Below, in pieces: positions 57,314-64,000 of a DNA stretch of 64,000 bases. The position numbers and the translations under genes are program-made. The notes beneath the pieces were generated by a model that was not told the DNA's origin, ran no database searches, and worked only from the letters and a program-made list of their open reading frames with translations. Source of the DNA: Solobacterium sp. (GTDB lineage: Bacteria > Bacillota_I > Bacilli_A > Erysipelotrichales > Erysipelotrichaceae); the NCBI GenBank assembly GCA_017404505.1, contig JAFRCE010000011.1, positions 1-64,000 on the forward strand, given 5' to 3'. How positions within the stretch are numbered: the first letter of the stretch is position 1; each line of letters starts with the position of its first letter.

Positions 57314-57790
57314 ATGAAAAAATATTATACGATCGGCGACGTTGCCGCCCGTACCGGCATCAGCGCCCATACCCTGCGCTACTACGACAAGGAAGGACTG
57401 CTGAGTTTCGTGGAGCGCAGCGAATCCGGCAAACGACTGTTTAAAAAAGAGGATTTTGAACCGCTCTATACGATCACTGTACTGAAAAAAAGCGGTATGC
57501 CGATCAAAAAGATCCGGGAATTCATGACGCTCTATCTGCAGGGAAACAAAACCATTCACGACCGTTATGTCATGTTCAATGATCAGCGGCAGAGTCTGCT
57601 CGAGCAGATCGCGGAACTGGAAGACATGCTGAAAATCGTTGACTACAAATGCTGGTATTTCCAGGAAGCCGAAAAGCGCGGCGATATCAATTATTATCAG
57701 AAACTGCCTGCTGAAGAAGTAGATCCGCGCATTATCGAATTCAACAAAATCGTCGACGACTTCCGGGAAGGCGTCATAAAGGAAGACTGA
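57314..57790 (+). CDS. MerR family transcriptional activator (AdhR-like)
   Basis: A 158-aa MerR regulator: winged helix at the N-terminus (YTIGDVAARTGISAHTLRYYDKEGLL), dimerisation coiled coil (about 80-110) and a short C-terminal effector part. It resembles the AdhR group that responds to aldehydes, but lacks a Cys near residue 52, so sensing must differ. Divergent to the MBL gene; the shared promoter motif points to at least two targets. Confidence 0.9.
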   Translation: MKKYYTIGDVAARTGISAHTLRYYDKEGLLSFVERSESGKRLFKKEDFEPLYTITVLKKSGMPIKKIREFMTLYLQGNKTIHDRYVMFNDQRQSLLEQIAELEDMLKIVDYKCWYFQEAEKRGDINYYQKLPAEEVDPRIIEFNKIVDDFREGVIKED

Positions 57791-57794
57791 AAAA

Positions 57795-57825
57795 GACCGC
57801 TGGCAAACTGTCAGCGGTCCTTTTC
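57795..57825. terminator. terminator between merR and cysK
   Basis: GACCGCTG pairs with CAGCGGTC (57795-57802, 57812-57819), 9-base loop, A5 before and T4 after. Serves both convergent genes. Confidence 0.85.
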
Positions 57826-57839
57826 TGCCGGATACGGTT

Positions 57840-58775
57840 TTACTGTTCTGTAAACAAGGGTGTTGAATAGTATCTGTCGCCGCTGTCCGGCAACAGTGCA
57901 ACGATTACCTTTCCTTCATTTTCCGGTTTCTGAGCATAGAGTATTGCCGCATGCAGGGCAGCCCCGGACGAGATGCCGACGGAAATTCCCTCTTTGCGGG
58001 CAAGCAGTTTTGCAGCCGCGAAAGCGTCTTCGTTGGATGCTTTATAGATTTCATCATAGATACCCGTATTCAGTACCTTCGGAACGAATCCGGCACCGAT
58101 GCCCTGGATCTTATGCGCGCCGGCCCTTCCTTCGGAAAGAACAGGAGAACTTTCCGGTTCGACCGCGACAACTTTGACTGCCGGATTCTGTTCCTTGAGA
58201 TATTCACCGGTGCCTGTCACCGTTCCGCCGGTGCCGACACCGGCAATAAAGATATCGACTGTTCCGTCTGTATCCTTCCAGATTTCCGGCCCGGTCGTCG
58301 CTTTGTGGACTGCCGGGTTGGCCGGATTGACGAACTGACCGGGAATGAAGCTGTTTTCGATTTCTTTAGCAAGTTCCTCGGCTTTGGCAATAGCACCTTT
58401 CATGCCTTTCGCTCCTTCCGTCAGTACCACTTCGGCACCATATGCTTTCAGAATGTTTCTTCTTTCCACACTCATCGTTTCCGGCATGGTCAGAATGATC
58501 CGGTAGCCTTTCGCAGCCGCGATCGCCGCCAGTCCGATACCGGTGTTTCCGGAGGTCGGTTCGATGATAACGGATCCTTCTTTCAGGAGTCCCTTCTCTT
58601 CTGCGTCTTCGATCATCGCTTTGGCGATTCTGTCCTTGACGCTGCCGGCCGGATTGAGATATTCCAGTTTGACGAGAACCGTCGCTTTCAGATTCAGTTC
58701 TTTTTCAATGTTTGTCACTTCAACCAGCGGTGTGTTGCCAATCAGATCCAATGTTCCTTTATAAATTTTCGTCAT
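57840..58775 (-). CDS. cysK: cysteine synthase A (O-acetylserine sulfhydrylase)
   Basis: A 311-aa PLP enzyme: O-acetylserine + sulfide to cysteine + acetate. The PLP lysine is in [11 protein letters not shown]; the PLP phosphate loop is [12 protein letters not shown]; substrate loop [12 protein letters not shown]. The C-terminus is standard. It is preceded by a leader of about 290 bases containing a Cys-rich short ORF and a terminator-like hairpin, and by a promoter overlapping an Rrf2-type box. In Bacillus, CysK is also the partner of the CymR repressor, and an Rrf2 gene is divergent here. Confidence 0.96.
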   Translation of the reverse strand: MTKIYKGTLDLIGNTPLVEVTNIEKELNLKATVLVKLEYLNPAGSVKDRIAKAMIEDAEEKGLLKEGSVIIEPTSGNTGIGLAAIAAAKGYRIILTMPETMSVERRNILKAYGAEVVLTEGAKGMKGAIAKAEELAKEIENSFIPGQFVNPANPAVHKATTGPEIWKDTDGTVDIFIAGVGTGGTVTGTGEYLKEQNPAVKVVAVEPESSPVLSEGRAGAHKIQGIGAGFVPKVLNTGIYDEIYKASNEDAFAAAKLLARKEGISVGISSGAALHAAILYAQKPENEGKVIVALLPDSGDRYYSTPLFTEQ

Positions 58776-58875
58776 GTTTTTTTCCTTTCACTTTCTATTG
58801 GTTTGCGTCATATCGGCTGTGTTTCTTCATACGCTTTTTCTTTCTCCCCTCTGTTATCAGCCGTTCCGTATAAAG

Positions 58876-58904
58876 AAAAACCGGAACCGTTCTTCAGATT
58901 CCGG
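58876..58904 (-). terminator. leader terminator upstream of cysK (attenuator)
   Basis: Minus-strand CCGGAA/TTCCGG stem with a 12-base loop, followed by TTTTTCTTT, 100 bases before the cysK start. Just upstream, TTGATC/GATCAA can form another hairpin (about 58916-58937) starting at the leader peptide's stop codon, giving the ribosome position a way to influence folding. Confidence 0.6.
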
Positions 58905-58933
58905 GATAATGACAGGCTTGATCGTTCAGAAGA

Positions 58934-59044
58934 TCAACATCGGGGAGCGCATGCGAACACCCCAGCCATACAGTATGCCCGGGAACACAGTACGCGACAA
59001 CACATCATCTGTTTATTTGTACTGTTCTGTGTGATGCGTTTCAT
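58934..59044 (-). CDS. cysteine-rich leader peptide of cysK (36 aa)
   Basis: A 36-codon ORF with a strong AAAAGGAG site 8 bases before its ATG, located in the cysK leader. Six of 36 residues are Cys (15, 16, 20, 25, 32, 36), including an adjacent pair and the final codon. Cys is normally about 1% of residues. The pattern is that of a leader peptide for ribosome-mediated attenuation: scarce Cys-tRNA would stall the ribosome and change folding of the downstream terminator. It is too short to be a typical enzyme. The sequence is seen directly; the mechanism is inferred. Confidence 0.65.
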   Translation of the reverse strand: MKRITQNSTNKQMMCCRVLCSRAYCMAGVFACAPRC

Positions 59045-59070
59045 CTTCAGCTCTCCTTTTACTTGTGAAC

Positions 59071-59104
59071 AGCATATATCCATTTACCTACTATGTCAAT
59101 AGGT
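59071..59104 (-). promoter_or_regulatory. cysK promoter with Rrf2-type operator
   Basis: Minus-strand TTGACA (59094-59099), 17-base spacer, TATGCT (59071-59076). An inverted repeat ACCTA-N9-TAGGT (59086-59104) covers the -35 box, suiting repression by the divergent Rrf2 protein. Confidence 0.75.
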
Positions 59105-59113
59105 AATATTCTT

Positions 59114-59143
59114 TTGCCATTTCCATTCACCTTGCGGTATGAT
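59114..59143 (+). promoter_or_regulatory. rrf2-family gene promoter
   Basis: TTGCCA (59114-59119), 18-base spacer, TATGAT (59138-59143), giving a very short leader before the start at 59161. Confidence 0.6.
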
Positions 59144-59160
59144 AGGCAAAAGGACACATT

Positions 59161-59559
59161 ATGATTACGACAAAAGGAAGATACGCACTGCGGGTCATGG
59201 CAGACATTGCGGAAAATGGAAACGGCAGATATCTGCCGCTGAAAGACATTGCCGAACGGCAGGACATTTCCAAAAAGTATCTGGAAATCATCGTTAAAGA
59301 ACTGGTTACAGCTGGTTTCCTTTCCGGTGTCAGCGGCAAAGGCGGCGGTTACAGACTGACCCGGAAGCCGGAAGAATATACGATTGGCGAAATTCTCGAA
59401 CGGATGGAAGGTTCCCTGGCGGCCGTTGCCTGTCTGATGAAATGTGCCGAGCCCTGCCCGCGGGCAGAAAACTGCCGGACTCTGCCGCTTTGGAAAGAAT
59501 ACGATCAGATGACACATGATTTCTTCTTCAGTCGGCATCTCAGCGATCTGCTTCCGTAA
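59161..59559 (+). CDS. Rrf2 family transcriptional regulator (CymR/IscR-like)
   Basis: A 132-aa winged-helix regulator of the Rrf2 family (TTKGRYALRVMADIAE; SGKGGGYRLTRKPEEYTIGEIL). It has Cys at 91, 95, 99 and 105, which could hold an Fe-S cluster as in IscR or be redox-active. Divergent to cysK, so a CymR-like role in cysteine metabolism is more likely than general Fe-S control. GGAC-type weak ribosome site. Confidence 0.88.
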   Translation: MITTKGRYALRVMADIAENGNGRYLPLKDIAERQDISKKYLEIIVKELVTAGFLSGVSGKGGGYRLTRKPEEYTIGEILERMEGSLAAVACLMKCAEPCPRAENCRTLPLWKEYDQMTHDFFFSRHLSDLLP

Positions 59560-59583
59560 ATAAGCTCCCAATCCTATATATAT

Positions 59584-59650
59584 GATCTTTCATCCCAAAG
59601 GTTACAGACAACTTTTTGTGCAGAAGCAGGCGGACGAAAGATCTTTTTTT
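59584..59650 (+). terminator. possible long-loop terminator after the rrf2 gene
   Basis: GATCTTTC (59584-59591) can pair with GAAAGATC (59636-59643), followed by T7. The loop is 44 bases, unusually large, so this could instead be a structured RNA. No known family is recognised. Confidence 0.45.
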
Positions 59651-59701
59651 ATACATCACAAGCTGTTTACGATCAGGGTTTTCCGGTAAAGTGTACCTTG
59701 A

Positions 59702-59731
59702 TTGACCTGCGTATATCGGGACTGCTACGAT
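59702..59731 (+). promoter_or_regulatory. promoter of the second flavin oxidoreductase gene
   Basis: TTGACC (59702-59707), 18-base spacer, TACGAT (59726-59731), 42 bases upstream of the start codon with AGGAGG in between. Confidence 0.55.
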
Positions 59732-59772
59732 GTGATTACAAGGAAGCACTCTTTGCAGGAGGATTAAACATA

Positions 59773-61698
59773 ATGAAATTCGAAAAACTTCTTTCGCCCG
59801 GAAAGATCGGCTCGATGGAACTGAAAAACCGTTTTGTCGTGCCTCCTATGGGCACAAACCTCGGCAACTACGAAGGCTTTGTGACAGACCGGATGATCGA
59901 ATACTACCGCACAAGAGCACTGGGCGGTTTTGGTCTGATCATCATTGAAGTCACGGCTGTCGATCCACATGGCAAAGCTGTTCTGAATGAAGTGGGGCTG
60001 TGGAAGGATGAGCAGATCGAAGGCTTTAAAAAGCTGATGGATGCCATCCACGAAGCCGGCGCCAAAGTACTTGTCCAGCTTCATCACTGCGGCCGTCAGA
60101 CCGCTCCTCCCTACATCTTCAATCTGACACCGGAAGCACCATCAAAGGTCGCATGTCCGGCTCTGAATGTCATCCCTGACGAAATGTCCAACGAACGTGT
60201 ATGGGAACTGATCGATCAGTTCGGCGACGCGGCGGTACGTGCCAAAAAGGCAGATGCCGACGGTGTCGAAGTCCACGGTGCCCACGGCTATATCATTGCC
60301 CAGTTCATGTCACCGCACGCCAACAAGCGCTACGATGAATTCGGCGGCGATTTTGAGGGCCGCATGAAATTCCCGCGGGAAGTCTTCCGCAACATCCGCA
60401 AAAAGGTCGGCGATGATTTTGTCATGACCTTCCGTTTCGGCTGGGATGAAAAAGTCCACGGCGGCCGTACACTGGAAGAATCCTGCAACGTCGCCAGAAT
60501 GGCGGAAGAAGAAGGCGTCGACGCCATTCATATCTCTGTCATGACATATGCGTCAATGCATTATATGTCAGCCTCACCGGAAATGCCGCAGGGCTTCAAT
60601 CAGTTCCCGACAAAAGTCATCAAGGAAGCCGTAAACATTCCTGTCATTTCGGTCGGCAGATATTCCCCGTTCTCAGCCGAAGGCGCACTGCGGCAGGGAT
60701 GTGCTGACTTCATCTCCTTCGGACGCACGTCCATCGCCGCTCCGAACATTCCGAATCTTGTCAAAGAAGGAAGAACCGACGAAATCGCCCCGTGCATCAG
60801 CTGCACCCAGTCCTGCCTTGGCTATCTGAATGCCGGCGGATTCATTTCCTGTCTGATCAACCCGGTAACCGGTCATGAAATCGAATACGACTTCTCACCG
60901 GCAGAGACGAAAAAGAAGGTTCTCGTCGTCGGTTCCGGTCCGGCCGGTCTCGAAGCGGCATGGAACGCTGCCCGAAAAGGTCACGACGTCACTCTTGCGG
61001 AAAAGACCGGACACTTTGGCGGCCAGTTCCGCCTGGCATCCATTCCGCCGACCAAGCAGGATATCGCAACAGCGATCAAATACTACCTGACAATGTGCAG
61101 AAAGTATGGCGTCAAGTGCCTGCTTAACACGGATGTCAATGAAGAATTCCTGAAAGAGTTCGGTGCCGATGCCATTATTCTGGCAACCGGCGGTAAACCG
61201 GCCTGCCCGCCGATTGAAGGTATTGACGGACCGCGTGTCACCACCGCTCAGGAAATCCTCGACAACAACGTCAATCCGGGGCAGAACGTTCTCGTCATCG
61301 GCGGCGGTATGACCGGCGTCGAAACGGCTGACTACATGGGCGAACACGGCAAGGCTGTCACCATCCTTGAAATGCGTCCGGACATCGCTCTCGACGAAGC
61401 ACCGACACCGCGTGCCTTCCTGATGCCGCGTCTCGCCGACAGAGGCATTCAGAAGATCGTCAACGCGACGGTCAAGAAGTTCAATGAAGACGGTGTCGTC
61501 TATGAACAGTTTGGCCAGGAATTCACGATCGGCGGTTTCGACACGATCGTTCTCGCCATGGGTGTCAAGCCGTACAACCCGCTGGAAGAAGCCGCCAGGA
61601 AAGTATGCGGCCAGGTCTTCGTCATCGGTGACGCAAAAGAACCAGGTCCGGCAAACAAGGCAACTGAAGCAGGTCTTGCGGCCGCACTGGCTCTGTAA
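59773..61698 (+). CDS. NADH:flavin oxidoreductase / enoate-reductase-type enzyme (second copy)
   Basis: A 641-aa enzyme with the same three-part plan as the one at 14075: FMN barrel (LLSPGKIGSMELKNRFVVPPMG; HGAHGYIIAQFMSPHANKR), Cys cluster (CISCTQSCLGYLNAGGFISCLINP) and FAD/NAD domain (VLVVGSGPAGLEAAWNAA; VLVIGGGMTGVETADYM). Sequence differs widely from the first copy, so it is a paralogue with another substrate. Well-optimised codons suggest high expression. The start at 59773 has AGGAGG; the longer frame from 59698 is rejected. No regulator gene is adjacent. Confidence 0.9.
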   Translation: MKFEKLLSPGKIGSMELKNRFVVPPMGTNLGNYEGFVTDRMIEYYRTRALGGFGLIIIEVTAVDPHGKAVLNEVGLWKDEQIEGFKKLMDAIHEAGAKVLVQLHHCGRQTAPPYIFNLTPEAPSKVACPALNVIPDEMSNERVWELIDQFGDAAVRAKKADADGVEVHGAHGYIIAQFMSPHANKRYDEFGGDFEGRMKFPREVFRNIRKKVGDDFVMTFRFGWDEKVHGGRTLEESCNVARMAEEEGVDAIHISVMTYASMHYMSASPEMPQGFNQFPTKVIKEAVNIPVISVGRYSPFSAEGALRQGCADFISFGRTSIAAPNIPNLVKEGRTDEIAPCISCTQSCLGYLNAGGFISCLINPVTGHEIEYDFSPAETKKKVLVVGSGPAGLEAAWNAARKGHDVTLAEKTGHFGGQFRLASIPPTKQDIATAIKYYLTMCRKYGVKCLLNTDVNEEFLKEFGADAIILATGGKPACPPIEGIDGPRVTTAQEILDNNVNPGQNVLVIGGGMTGVETADYMGEHGKAVTILEMRPDIALDEAPTPRAFLMPRLADRGIQKIVNATVKKFNEDGVVYEQFGQEFTIGGFDTIVLAMGVKPYNPLEEAARKVCGQVFVIGDAKEPGPANKATEAGLAAALAL

Positions 61699-61728
61699 TA
61701 CCCGCAGCAAAACAGAATACTGTCTTCG

Positions 61729-61751
61729 AAAGGCCGGAAATACCGGCCTTT
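61729..61751 (+). terminator. terminator of the second flavin oxidoreductase gene
   Basis: Perfect 9-base stem (61729-61737 with 61743-61751), 5-base loop, followed by TTCC rather than a long T run. Confidence 0.7.
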
Positions 61752-61773
61752 TCCTTGTCGTACAACTGAAACA

Positions 61774-61804
61774 AAAAAACTTCAGTTAAACTGAAGTCTT
61801 TTTT
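61774..61804 (-). terminator. terminator of the GH1/ChbG-like operon
   Basis: ACTTCAG/CTGAAGT stem extended by TT/AA, with A7 on one side and T6 on the other. On the minus strand it overlaps the GH1 end and gives a T7 tail. Confidence 0.85.
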
Positions 61805-63182
61805 ACAGTTCTTCACCGTTTGTTTCAATGACCTTGCGGTACCATTCGAAACTGTCTTTTTTATACCGGCGGCATTCTTTGACATCGGTATCGGTACGGT
61901 CAATGAAGACCAGGCCATAACGCTTGGCAAATCCCTGATGGGAAGAAAGGACATCCATGAAACTCCACGGACAGTAACCGAAGACCGGATAGCCTTCGTC
62001 ACAGAGACGTCCCACCTGCCGGATATGATCGGAAAGATAATCGATCCGATAATCGTCATGGATCTTTCCTTCCTCATCCAGCGCTTCGCTGACCGCCATG
62101 CCGTTTTCTGTGACAATCATCGGCAGCCGGTAACGGTTGTAGATTTTGACCATGCCGTCGTAGAGACCAAGCGGATCCGTTCCCATGTTCATCCATTCTG
62201 TTTTCGTCAGATGCGGATTGGCAACGACGCGGCAGTCGTCCGCTGCCCAGAAGAACGAAGTGTTGAAGTCAAAGGGTTTCTCGGCATATTCCGCGCAGAC
62301 ACTGAAGTAATAATTTACACCGATGAAATCCGGTTTGGAGGCATGAAGGATCTGCACATCCTCTTCCTCTGCGGCGGGCAGCAGGTTTCTTTCCTGCAGC
62401 CAGGTGCGGGCAAACGGGGAGTATTCGCCGTACACACTCATATCAAGCAGACAGAACTCCATCATCTCCTCAGCTTCCATGGCAGCCCGGACGTCTTCAG
62501 GTTTTGAAGAAAGGGGATAAACAACCTGAATGGAACAGACCGGACCGATCAGAGCTTCGGGATCGATTTCCTTCAGCAATGAGAAGGCTTTATGTTCGGC
62601 CAGAGAAATATGATAGCTGATCTGCCAGATCTTCTTTGATCTTTCAAAGGGATCTTCAATATATGCCATGGCCATGCCGGGTGCGGCGGAAGCGATGAAC
62701 TGTTCGTTGACAGTGACCCATTTGGTGATTCTGCCTTTGAAATGGCGGAAACAGACCTCCGCATAAGCGGCATAGGCATCGATCATCTTGCGGCTCTGCC
62801 AGCCGCCAAAAGCATCCACAAGCGCCTGCGGGCATTCGAAGTGATACAGGGTAACAAGCGGTTCGATACCCTTTTCCAGCAGATAATCGATCAGCTGATC
62901 ATAGAAAGCCAGACCTTTTTCATTGGGAACCAGCGTCTCATCCGGCATGATGCGGCTCCACGAAAAGCCCATGCGGTAAGTCTTCAGTCCCAGTTCCGCC
63001 ATCAGATCAACATCTTCCCGCCAGTGGTGGTAATGATCACAGGCCACTTTGGTATCGGCAATGCCCTCCGGCACCGGTCTCACGTCCGTTGTCGCAAGAC
63101 CTTTGCCGTCAATGTTATACGCGCCTTCGATCTGGAACGCACTGGTGGACGCGCCCCAGAGGAAATTCTTCGGAAACAGCAT
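61803..63182 (-). CDS. GH1 6-phospho-beta-glucosidase-type enzyme
   Basis: A 459-aa GH1 enzyme (FPKNFLWGASTSAFQIEGAYN). Acid/base Glu in TVNEQF, nucleophile Glu in IVTENGMAVSE. It shares the C-terminal ETNGEEL with the other GH1 gene at 12463, so the two are paralogues. The ATG at 63182 overlaps the stop of the upstream gene (TGATG); an in-frame GTG at 63191 is an alternative. Expected to cleave phosphorylated beta-linked disaccharides. Confidence 0.9.
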   Translation of the reverse strand: MLFPKNFLWGASTSAFQIEGAYNIDGKGLATTDVRPVPEGIADTKVACDHYHHWREDVDLMAELGLKTYRMGFSWSRIMPDETLVPNEKGLAFYDQLIDYLLEKGIEPLVTLYHFECPQALVDAFGGWQSRKMIDAYAAYAEVCFRHFKGRITKWVTVNEQFIASAAPGMAMAYIEDPFERSKKIWQISYHISLAEHKAFSLLKEIDPEALIGPVCSIQVVYPLSSKPEDVRAAMEAEEMMEFCLLDMSVYGEYSPFARTWLQERNLLPAAEEEDVQILHASKPDFIGVNYYFSVCAEYAEKPFDFNTSFFWAADDCRVVANPHLTKTEWMNMGTDPLGLYDGMVKIYNRYRLPMIVTENGMAVSEALDEEGKIHDDYRIDYLSDHIRQVGRLCDEGYPVFGYCPWSFMDVLSSHQGFAKRYGLVFIDRTDTDVKECRRYKKDSFEWYRKVIETNGEEL

Positions 63183-63973
63183 CAGAGCCACTCTTTCGGC
63201 AGGTCTTTGAACGAGGCAAGTTCAATATTGTTTTCCTTTACCCAGTTCTTTACCGCCTCACTGGTCATTGCCTCGAGGTCTTTGGGGCGGCAGAGTGTGA
63301 AACTTGTCAGCTCGAACAGATCGGCATCTGCATAGCCGCAGTGAGAAACGATATAGCCGTATTCCTGATTCAGGATCCCGCCTTTGTCTTCGGTGATATA
63401 GGTGATCGGGTCTTCCTTCAGCTGGGCTTCCGGTCCGCCCCATACATACCAGCCCATGCCGGCTTCCTTCACTTCTTCTCTGTCCATAAAGGCGACTGAG
63501 CAGAGCACGCCGTATTCTTTCGCCAGCGTTCTTGTCACTTCGTCCGTTGTCTTTGTACCATAAGCGTGGTTGTGAATATAGTCCGGTTTATGACCGACCA
63601 GTTCGATATATTTTTCGATCTGAGCCTTGAATTCCGCATAGAGCTCTTCTCTGTGCGCGGCCAGATGGTCATGATCGTTCTCGTCGGTATCCAGGGCTCT
63701 GTTTTCCTTTGAACCCAGGAAAGTGCCGTCTTCATGCGTCAAGGTCGGGAGTTTTTCATGGCCGAGGATGGAAGGCCCGGTCGACGCGTTCAGGTCAATG
63801 CCAAAGGCAATCTGATCCAGATAAGGTCTGATCCATTCGACGCATTCCTCGATCCATGGCATGTTGGCGAACATACCGGTATTTCTGACAACACCGTTTC
63901 TGATGCCGTGAATACAACCAAGAGATACTGCTCTGGTAATTCCATAATCATCACTCTGTACTAATAATTTCAT
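63182..63973 (-). CDS. YdjC/ChbG family carbohydrate deacetylase
   Basis: A 263-aa protein of the ChbG family, which removes an acetyl group from chitobiose-type sugars. SDDYG (7-11) is the first metal motif, IHNHAYG (133-139) holds the later His ligands, and SHCGYAD corresponds to HPGY. The usual GxHLN motif reads GIDLN, with Asp60 in place of a metal-binding His. Coupled to the GH1 gene by a one-base overlap, like ChbG with its hydrolase in E. coli. The operon probably starts upstream of the right edge. GAGAGG precedes the start. Confidence 0.85.
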   Translation of the reverse strand: MKLLVQSDDYGITRAVSLGCIHGIRNGVVRNTGMFANMPWIEECVEWIRPYLDQIAFGIDLNASTGPSILGHEKLPTLTHEDGTFLGSKENRALDTDENDHDHLAAHREELYAEFKAQIEKYIELVGHKPDYIHNHAYGTKTTDEVTRTLAKEYGVLCSVAFMDREEVKEAGMGWYVWGGPEAQLKEDPITYITEDKGGILNQEYGYIVSHCGYADADLFELTSFTLCRPKDLEAMTSEAVKNWVKENNIELASFKDLPKEWL

Positions 63974-64000
63974 ATATCGCCTCTCTCTTTCTGATTTGTT

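Noticed and set aside
58776..59070. A T-box or SAM riboswitch in the cysK leader
   Set aside because: The T-box sequence AGGGTGGNACCGCG and the SAM-I core are absent; the Cys-rich ORF explains the leader better.
61803..63182. Mobile elements, insertion sequences or prophage remnants in the window
   Set aside because: I saw no transposase, integrase or long terminal inverted repeats; the similar GH1 genes are paralogues, not a recent duplication.

Overview
The window reads as chromosomal DNA of a low-to-mid GC anaerobic Bacillota, most like a gut Erysipelotrichia-type lineage. The lineage is inference: it rests on gene content (carbohydrate ABC uptake with YtcP/LplB permeases, BglA-type GH1, decarboxylase sodium pump, strong GGAGG ribosome binding sites, Gram-positive regulators) and not on a comparison I could run. 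The left edge cuts into the 5' end of a 16S rRNA gene on the minus strand; its promoter, AT-rich UP element and boxA-like leader lie at 10-212.

Layout. 0.3-6.2 kb: glmS, then a four-gene operon (DUF1015, DUF1887/CARF-like, histidine phosphatase, membrane-anchored esterase). 6.3-13.9 kb: catabolic enzymes (GH29, HAD phosphatase, Fe-alcohol dehydrogenase, acylphosphatase, GH2, GH1). 14-19 kb: an old-yellow-enzyme-type reductase with a divergent TetR regulator, a two-module SGNH protein and a Gfo/Idh/MocA oxidoreductase. 19-30.3 kb: a fructan/fructo-oligosaccharide locus with cytoplasmic GH32, binding protein, two permeases, divergent LacI regulator, DUF624 protein, MsmX-type ATPase and a GH32 lipoprotein, tied together by shared TTGTGCA half-sites and a cre match. 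30.4-36.7 kb: complete F-type ATP synthase operon. 36.8-47.7 kb: an energy-metabolism island for malonate: AEC carrier, OadB-type sodium pump, biotin carrier, OadG, MmdA-type carboxyltransferase, MdcA CoA-transferase, LysR regulator, BirA, MadM/MadL and BioY. 47.8-53.7 kb: zinc-ribbon membrane protein, domain-swapped GH3, ABC exporter. 53.8-57.8 kb: an aldo/keto reductase and an MBL-fold hydrolase that share a MerR-type promoter architecture, with the MerR gene beside them and pyruvate kinase between. 57.8-59.6 kb: cysK with a cysteine-rich leader peptide plus terminator, and a divergent Rrf2/CymR-like regulator. 59.7-64 kb: a second flavin reductase and a GH1/ChbG-like pair.

The most interesting system is the malonate island. 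It combines MdcA (malonate CoA-transferase type) with a biotin-dependent decarboxylase of the methylmalonyl-CoA decarboxylase type, but within the window it has no acyl carrier protein and none of the prosthetic-group genes of classical mdc/mad clusters. A free-CoA cycle (malonate plus acetyl-CoA to malonyl-CoA plus acetate, then sodium-coupled decarboxylation back to acetyl-CoA) would explain this. The adjacent ATP synthase c subunit carries Glu24 plus Glu57-Thr58, a pattern that resembles the two-carboxylate sodium-binding rotor, so the pump and synthase may share a sodium circuit. Biotin supply is co-located, and bioY has a textbook BirA operator.
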